Below, piece after piece: positions 16,177 to 19,848 of a DNA stretch of 19,848 nt. The notes beneath the pieces were generated by a model. The model was not told where the DNA came from. It was given only the letters and a program-made list of their open reading frames with translations, and ran no database searches. Source of the DNA: Bacteroidota bacterium (GTDB taxonomy: Bacteria; Bacteroidota; Bacteroidia; Bacteroidales; Dysgonomonadaceae); NCBI GenBank assembly GCA_023418255.1, contig JAEZZZ010000079.1:1-19848 (forward strand), written 5' to 3'. Within the stretch, counting starts at the first letter, position 1, and each line of letters opens with the position of its first letter. A program made the position numbers and the translations under genes.

Positions 16177-16264
16177 TCCGCCCTCTATAAAATATCACTA
16201 TTGTCCGATAAAAAACAATCCAAAGTGCAGGAATAAAAAAAATTTCATCCCAGACACTTTTTTA
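16177..16264. other. Probable outer end of the IS4-like remnant
   Basis: Between the membrane-protein gene and the IS4-like hairpin lies non-coding sequence containing TGTCCGATAAAA at 16203-16214. This is the inverted counterpart of TTTTATCGGACA at 8169-8180. It may be the terminal inverted repeat of the IS4-like element. No gene or terminator is evident. Confidence 0.35.
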
Positions 16265-16296
16265 GTAGTTTTGTGTTCACCATAACACAATACTAC
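16265..16296. repeat. Hairpin in the leader of the IS4-like remnant
   Basis: GTAGTTTTGTGTT (16265-16277) and AACACAATACTAC (16284-16296) form a 13-base inverted repeat with one mismatch and a 6-base loop. It ends two bases before the ATG of the transposase fragment. A TAGTTTTG box matching TAnnTTTG is embedded at 16266-16273, so promoter and hairpin overlap. Such hairpins could limit transposase expression; that role is inferred. Confidence 0.55.
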
Positions 16297-16297
16297 A

Positions 16298-16351
16298 ATG
16301 AGCAAAAATATATATTTTTTCGGACAATCTGTTTTCGGACAGCCTGAATAA
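16298..16351 (+). pseudogene. IS4-like transposase, N-terminal fragment (17 codons)
   Basis: The reading frame MSKNIYFFGQSVFGQ resembles the start of IS4-family transposases common in Bacteroidetes (recalled as openings of the form 'M-x-K-x-x-x-FxGQxxFxQLI'). After codon 15 the match ends and the frame stops at TAA (16349-16351). The downstream sequence belongs to a different, oppositely oriented transposase remnant, so the gene was cut by deletion or by insertion of that element. Assignment is tentative because only about 15 residues remain. Confidence 0.45.
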
Positions 16352-16360
16352 AGCAGCGAA

Positions 16361-17137
16361 TTAGTCGATTCTTAGAAATTCACATTTAGGAGGGTGAGAC
16401 ATTGAACATTTGAGTTGAAAAATGCATCTGAGAATAAAAAATAAAAACTCTTGTTTGAGTTTTTCCATCATTTTCTTCAATTCCATGCAGTTGCTGCCAT
16501 CATGGCATTAATTTGTTTGCTTTTTAGCTCGTTCGGGATGTTTCCCGTTGTGAGTGTCCCGCACCAATTGCTTGCTTTCACGCGTGTAACGACGACGCTG
16601 TGAAATATCCTCTTTTTCGGCTATCTCATTGCATTTGTCAATGAATTTTTTGCACAACTTCGCATCCGTAGGAAATGTCGTATTGTTTTCCTGAACGGTG
16701 GTGTCCGATAAAACAAAATTGGATTTTTTGCTGACTTCTTTTCCGTGAACTCGCACGCTGTAGGCAAATATTTTTTCTATCCCTTCTTCTCCCACTCGTT
16801 TACGGGAATGAACAAAATCGCTCGGATCAAAAGGAAATATGTGTTCAAAGAACGCTCCTCCACAAAAATATTGAAAATAAATATCGCGAACCCAACCCTT
16901 AGGAACGCGCTCATCACCAAGATTGTACAAATGCTTCAACATCAAACATCCGACCATCAGACGAATGGGAACACTCGGACCGCCTTTCTCTGAATAGAAC
17001 GGTGAAAACTCTTCTTCAAAATAGTTCCAATCAATTTTTTCTGCCAATAGAACTAACTCATGCTTCATATTGATGAAGTCTTTCAACATCGGACGAAACA
17101 AGTCGCGCTATCCTTTTTCGGGTAATTTTCCTATCAT
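16361..17137 (-). pseudogene. IS5/IS1182-like transposase, internally deleted and frameshifted
   Basis: The N-terminal part reads MIGKLPEKG from an ATG at 17137, then a premature TAG at 17110-17108, then RDLFRPMLKDF and about 190 further residues. These include the DUF772-type N-terminal domain (SVPIRLMVGCLMLKHLYNLGDE, FDPSDFVHSRKRVG) and the first catalytic Asp in LSDTTVQENN. The frame ends at TAA (16508) after HPERAKKQTN. Immediately beyond, in another frame, is the C-terminal family sequence INAMMAATAWN, and after a further one-base shift LKKMMEKLKQEFLFF, running to a stop at 16361. So the central catalytic part (second and third acidic residues) is missing and at least three lesions are present. 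The element is inactive unless helped in trans. It abuts the IS4-like fragment at 16351. Confidence 0.85.
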
Positions 17138-17348
17138 AATTTGCAAGGTTTTTCTCTGTGAAGATACAAAAACGGCAAATACACACAAGAAAAAAACAGC
17201 AGTTGTTTTCCTGATAATCAGAGGAGTAGGTGCTTTTTTAGGAGCGACTAAATACAAATGCTGCCGATTTTATCTCTTCGGCATTGCTGGGTGCACTCTT
17301 TTCAACATAATAAGTATAATATGATTGTTAAGCAAGACGTGCAACTTA
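17138..17348. other. Upstream part and outer flank of the IS5/IS1182-like remnant
   Basis: This 211-base non-coding stretch lies upstream of the decayed transposase. On the minus strand, TATCTTCA about 25 bases before the ATG partly matches TAnnTTTG. I could not identify a terminal inverted repeat matching the other end of the element, so its right boundary is undefined. No gene is evident. Confidence 0.4.
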
Positions 17349-18104
17349 CTAATTATTATTAGTTTGTGTTTTTGTTGAACGTAATTTTGCTCTGCAAGCG
17401 ATTTCATTCTTATGGTTTACGATTTGGCAAAAATGGCTGTTTTCATCTTCCTGATAATGTAGTACGTCGCCTTTTTCCTCATAAATCAGTTCTTTTAAAA
17501 AATTGATTTCAATTCGCTTTATTTGATGCTTCCGATAGAAGTCTATCGGAAAACAGTCCTGTATCCATTGAATATAATAACGGGTATTGGCATGTTCGTT
17601 CACATCCAAATGGCTACATTGAACTTGAAAGTTGTTTTTTATGGAGCCTTTTTTATTCGGAATACGTTCAGGCATACCAATTGGGGTTGATTGCGCCATT
17701 AGAAATTCCTTAATACTGGGAATAGCTTTTTCCGGTAAAACACTTTGACGATTTGTTAAATCAATTATTGCCCACGAAGTGGCAGCATAACCAATGATAT
17801 TTCCATCTTCGGCGGTGATGATGAAATTTCTCAAAATAAAGACGCCGCTCATTTTCTCTATCCATGTTTTAATGAAAACGCGCTCTTTCTGTTGAGGAAA
17901 TTGAATCATGTCGATTACGAACCGCGACAAAACCCATGTATAACCATGTTCTTGCAAAGAGAGTAGCCCGATACCATTTTCATCGGCATTTTTGCCTGCC
18001 GAACTCAAAATATAGTTTGTCAAAGAAAGAATTGATACCTGTTTGCGAAAATCAATATCTTCAATATTTATGCGATAACTATATGTATTTTCTTTTCTTA
18101 TCAT
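17349..18104 (-). CDS. Acyl-ACP thioesterase (FatA/FatB-like, double hotdog)
   Basis: This 251-residue protein matches bacterial acyl-acyl carrier protein thioesterases, which release free fatty acids from acyl-ACP in the cytosol. The first hotdog (about 5-130) includes YSYRINIEDIDFRKQVSILSLTNYI and WIEKMSGVFILRNFII. The second hotdog (about 155-245) carries the catalytic-type motif LDVNEHANTRYY at 166-177, with Asp167, Asn169 and His171. An in-frame ATG at 18119 would add five residues, but it overlaps a TAnnTTTG box at 18117-18124, so the ATG at 18104 is favoured, giving a very short leader. It is flanked by transposon debris on one side and a repeat on the other and is transcribed alone. 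Family is fairly clear; chain-length preference cannot be read. Confidence 0.88.
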   Translation of the reverse strand: MIRKENTYSYRINIEDIDFRKQVSILSLTNYILSSAGKNADENGIGLLSLQEHGYTWVLSRFVIDMIQFPQQKERVFIKTWIEKMSGVFILRNFIITAEDGNIIGYAATSWAIIDLTNRQSVLPEKAIPSIKEFLMAQSTPIGMPERIPNKKGSIKNNFQVQCSHLDVNEHANTRYYIQWIQDCFPIDFYRKHQIKRIEINFLKELIYEEKGDVLHYQEDENSHFCQIVNHKNEIACRAKLRSTKTQTNNN

Positions 18105-18116
18105 TTTTTTTAGATG

Positions 18117-18124
18117 CAAAAATA
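18117..18124 (-). promoter_or_regulatory. Putative -7 box for the acyl-ACP thioesterase
   Basis: On the minus strand the bases read TATTTTTG, a match to TAnnTTTG. If used, transcription would start about 6 bases before the ATG at 18104, an almost leaderless message, and would exclude the ATG at 18119. No -33 element is evident. Confidence 0.35.
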
Positions 18125-18184
18125 AGAAAAGTTTGTGAAAACATAGACTATGAATCTTTATGGATTACAACAATAAAAGTGGGC

Positions 18185-18281
18185 GTAGATTCAACTATAG
18201 AATCGAACAAAGCTCTACAAAGACGCAGAAAATATTCGTTTTGGTGTTTCATAATTTAAAAGTTTTCTTGTGTTGCATTTA
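18185..18281. repeat. Degenerate dispersed repeat, copy B (uninterrupted)
   Basis: This is the counterpart of 12370-12432 plus 12811-12829. Bases 18246-18269 and 18263-18281 are identical to the two parts of copy A. On the minus strand it reads KCNTRKLLNYETPKRIF followed by stops, faintly like the C-terminal end of a DDE transposase. It is probably a decayed insertion-sequence end lying between the thioesterase and the dicarboxylate carrier. Confidence 0.5.
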
Positions 18282-18354
18282 ATACTTGAATATAGGTTTA
18301 GTCCTCTTCGCCCGAAAAAAAAGCAAATCAAATATGAAATTAAAGAAATAAAGT

Positions 18355-18362
18355 TAACTTTG
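18355..18362 (+). promoter_or_regulatory. Putative -7 box for the C4-dicarboxylate carrier
   Basis: TAACTTTG is a full match to TAnnTTTG and ends 18 bases before the ATG at 18381, predicting a leader of roughly 10-12 bases. No -33 TTG at good spacing was found. No CRP- or FNR-like palindrome was recognised nearby. Confidence 0.5.
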
Positions 18363-18380
18363 CGAAAAAACAATGTCATT

Positions 18381-19700
18381 ATGTTGTTGCAACTTTTGAT
18401 CGTTTTAATTGCAATTATTATTGGTGCGCGTTTAGGCGGTATCGGATTAGGTGTAATGGGTGGGATAGGTTTGTCCGTTCTCACTTTTATTTTTGGTCTC
18501 CAACCCACTTCACCACCTATTGACGTAATGCTGATGATTGCCGCGGTAATATCTGCAGCATCATGTATGCAAGCTGCCGGCGGACTGGATTACATGGTCG
18601 AGTTGGCTGAAAAACTACTTCGCAAGAACCCTTCAAAAGTTACTTGGATTAGTCCGCTGGTTACATATTCTTTCACCTTCGTAGCAGGAACAGGTCATGT
18701 TGCTTATTCCGTTTTACCAGTTATTGCTGAGGTTGCTACTGAAACGAAAGTACGTCCGGAAAGACCTCTCGGAATCTCTGTTATTGCATCACAACAAGCC
18801 ATTACAGCCAGTCCTATTTCTGCCGCTACGGTGGCATTATTATCTTTGCTGACACCTTTTAACATCTCACTGTTTGATATTCTCAAAATATCTATTCCGG
18901 CGACGCTTGTCGGTGTTTTGGTAGCGTCTTTTTTTTCGTTGAAAGTAGGAAAGGAATTGGTGGATGATCCTGAATATCAGCGTCGAGTAAAAATGGGAGA
19001 ATTGAAAGATCGAACACAAGACGAAAGTGAAGATAAAAAATATAATAAGAAAAAAGCGATCCTCTCTATTCTTGTATTTTTACTGGCAACCATAGCCGTA
19101 GTGTTATTTGGCTCTGTAAAATCATTGCGTCCTTCTTTTGAAGTAAACGGAGAAATTACTTTGTTGGGGATGCCTTATATTATTGAAATTTTAATGTTAT
19201 CGGCAGCAGCCCTTATTTTAATGGTTACTAAGACAAATGGATTGGAAGCTGCGCGTGGCTCTATTTTCAATGCAGGAATGCAAGCTGTAATTGCTATTTT
19301 TGGAATCGCATGGATGGGCGACACTTTTATACAAGGAAACTTAGCACAAATCACTGACTCCATTCATCAAGTTGTTTCGCAATCGCCTTGGGTGTTTGGC
19401 TTTGCTCTGTTCTTCATGTCTATCTTGTTGTATAGTCAGGCAGCCACTGTGCGTGCTTTAGTCCCTTTGGGTATTGCATTGGCCGTATCGCCTTACACAT
19501 TGATTGCTTTATTTCCTGCCGTAAACGGATATTTCTTTATCCCCAACTACCCCACTGTAGTGGCTGCCATAAACTTTGACCGTACCGGAAGTACACACAT
19601 TGGGAAATACATTTTGAACCACTCGTTCATGATGCCGGGATTGGTAGCCTCTATTGTATCCGTAGTTTTTGGATTGGGACTCATTCGAATTTTCTTTTAA
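18381..19700 (+). CDS. dcuB: Anaerobic C4-dicarboxylate carrier, DcuA/DcuB family
   Basis: This 439-residue inner-membrane protein matches the usual length of DcuA/DcuB carriers (about 440), which exchange fumarate, malate or aspartate for succinate during anaerobic growth. Hydrophobic segments span the whole length, apart from a charged loop at about 195-225. Family features include GARLGGIGLGVMGGIGL near the N-terminus, FGLQPTSPPIDVMLMI, TFVAGTGHVAYSVLPVI, and SVIASQQAITASPISAATVAL. The ATG at 18381 begins directly at the first membrane segment and follows a TAnnTTTG box; an upstream in-frame TTG would add 37 charged residues and is rejected. DcuA and DcuB cannot be separated reliably here. 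No fumarate reductase, fumarase or aspartase gene lies beside it in this window. Confidence 0.92.
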   Translation: MLLQLLIVLIAIIIGARLGGIGLGVMGGIGLSVLTFIFGLQPTSPPIDVMLMIAAVISAASCMQAAGGLDYMVELAEKLLRKNPSKVTWISPLVTYSFTFVAGTGHVAYSVLPVIAEVATETKVRPERPLGISVIASQQAITASPISAATVALLSLLTPFNISLFDILKISIPATLVGVLVASFFSLKVGKELVDDPEYQRRVKMGELKDRTQDESEDKKYNKKKAILSILVFLLATIAVVLFGSVKSLRPSFEVNGEITLLGMPYIIEILMLSAAALILMVTKTNGLEAARGSIFNAGMQAVIAIFGIAWMGDTFIQGNLAQITDSIHQVVSQSPWVFGFALFFMSILLYSQAATVRALVPLGIALAVSPYTLIALFPAVNGYFFIPNYPTVVAAINFDRTGSTHIGKYILNHSFMMPGLVASIVSVVFGLGLIRIFF

Positions 19701-19848
19701 TTATCCTTATAGAATAACAGGTATTTAGGGTCTGCTTATTAAATCCCAATTAGGCACAGAATTTCATTTGTGACCCGAGTGGATAAATGTTTATATTTCT
19801 CCCTTTCATCAGCTTCAATAGTAACGAGACAAAATAAGGCAAGGGAAT
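19701..19848. other. Region downstream of the C4-dicarboxylate carrier
   Basis: These 148 bases at the window edge hold no recognisable gene or clear terminator. The sequence beginning GGGTCTGCTTATTAAATC at about 19729 has the look of an insertion-sequence end, but no partner repeat is visible within the window, so this is only a suspicion. Confidence 0.25.

Noticed and set aside
1..19848. Defence or biosynthetic island
   Set aside because: Apart from transposon remnants, the genes are core metabolism, translation, repair and transport; no toxin-antitoxin, restriction, reverse transcriptase, CBASS-like or other defence genes were found.

Overview
This window looks like the chromosome of an anaerobic member of the Bacteroidetes, most likely order Bacteroidales. 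Supporting signs are AT-rich intergenic DNA, several upstream boxes matching the Bacteroidetes -7 consensus TAnnTTTG with no clear Shine-Dalgarno sequences, a type III glutamine synthetase, a six-domain S1 protein with a long charged tail, an acyl-ACP thioesterase, and a DcuA/DcuB-type C4-dicarboxylate carrier typical of fumarate-respiring anaerobes.

Layout. Positions 158-4282 (minus) hold a compact set transcribed as cbpA, cbpM, recN, rlmB, ridA: a DnaJ-like co-chaperone and its modulator, a DNA-repair ATPase, a 23S rRNA 2'-O-methyltransferase and an enamine/imine deaminase. glnN (4582-6777, plus) diverges from cbpA and converges with a mannose-1-phosphate guanylyltransferase gene (6789-7868, minus). 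recG (8198-10288, minus) and glyA (10916-12196, minus) follow. The 627-base gap between them holds a likely glyA terminator and a strongly palindromic, repeat-like block. rpsA (12973-14973, plus) has a strong promoter and a clear terminator, followed by an ECF sigma factor gene paired with a gene for a four-helix membrane protein (15095-16176).

Positions 16190-17350 are a small graveyard of insertion sequences: the first 17 codons of an IS4-like transposase next to an internally deleted, frameshifted IS5/IS1182-like transposase with a premature amber codon. An acyl-ACP thioesterase gene (17349-18104, minus) and a C4-dicarboxylate carrier gene (18381-19700, plus) close the window.

The genes are mostly housekeeping: nitrogen and one-carbon metabolism, translation, repair, sugar-nucleotide supply, lipid release and dicarboxylate exchange. 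I found no defence system, CRISPR array, tRNA or rRNA, and no convincing new multi-gene system. The most unusual signals are in the non-coding DNA. A degenerate repeat upstream of rpsA is interrupted by a 378-base segment flanked by a 7-base direct duplication, recognised because an uninterrupted relative lies at 18185-18281. The other notable signals are nested inverted repeats at 24-100 and 10503-10682, and the layered transposon decay at 16.2-17.1 kb.
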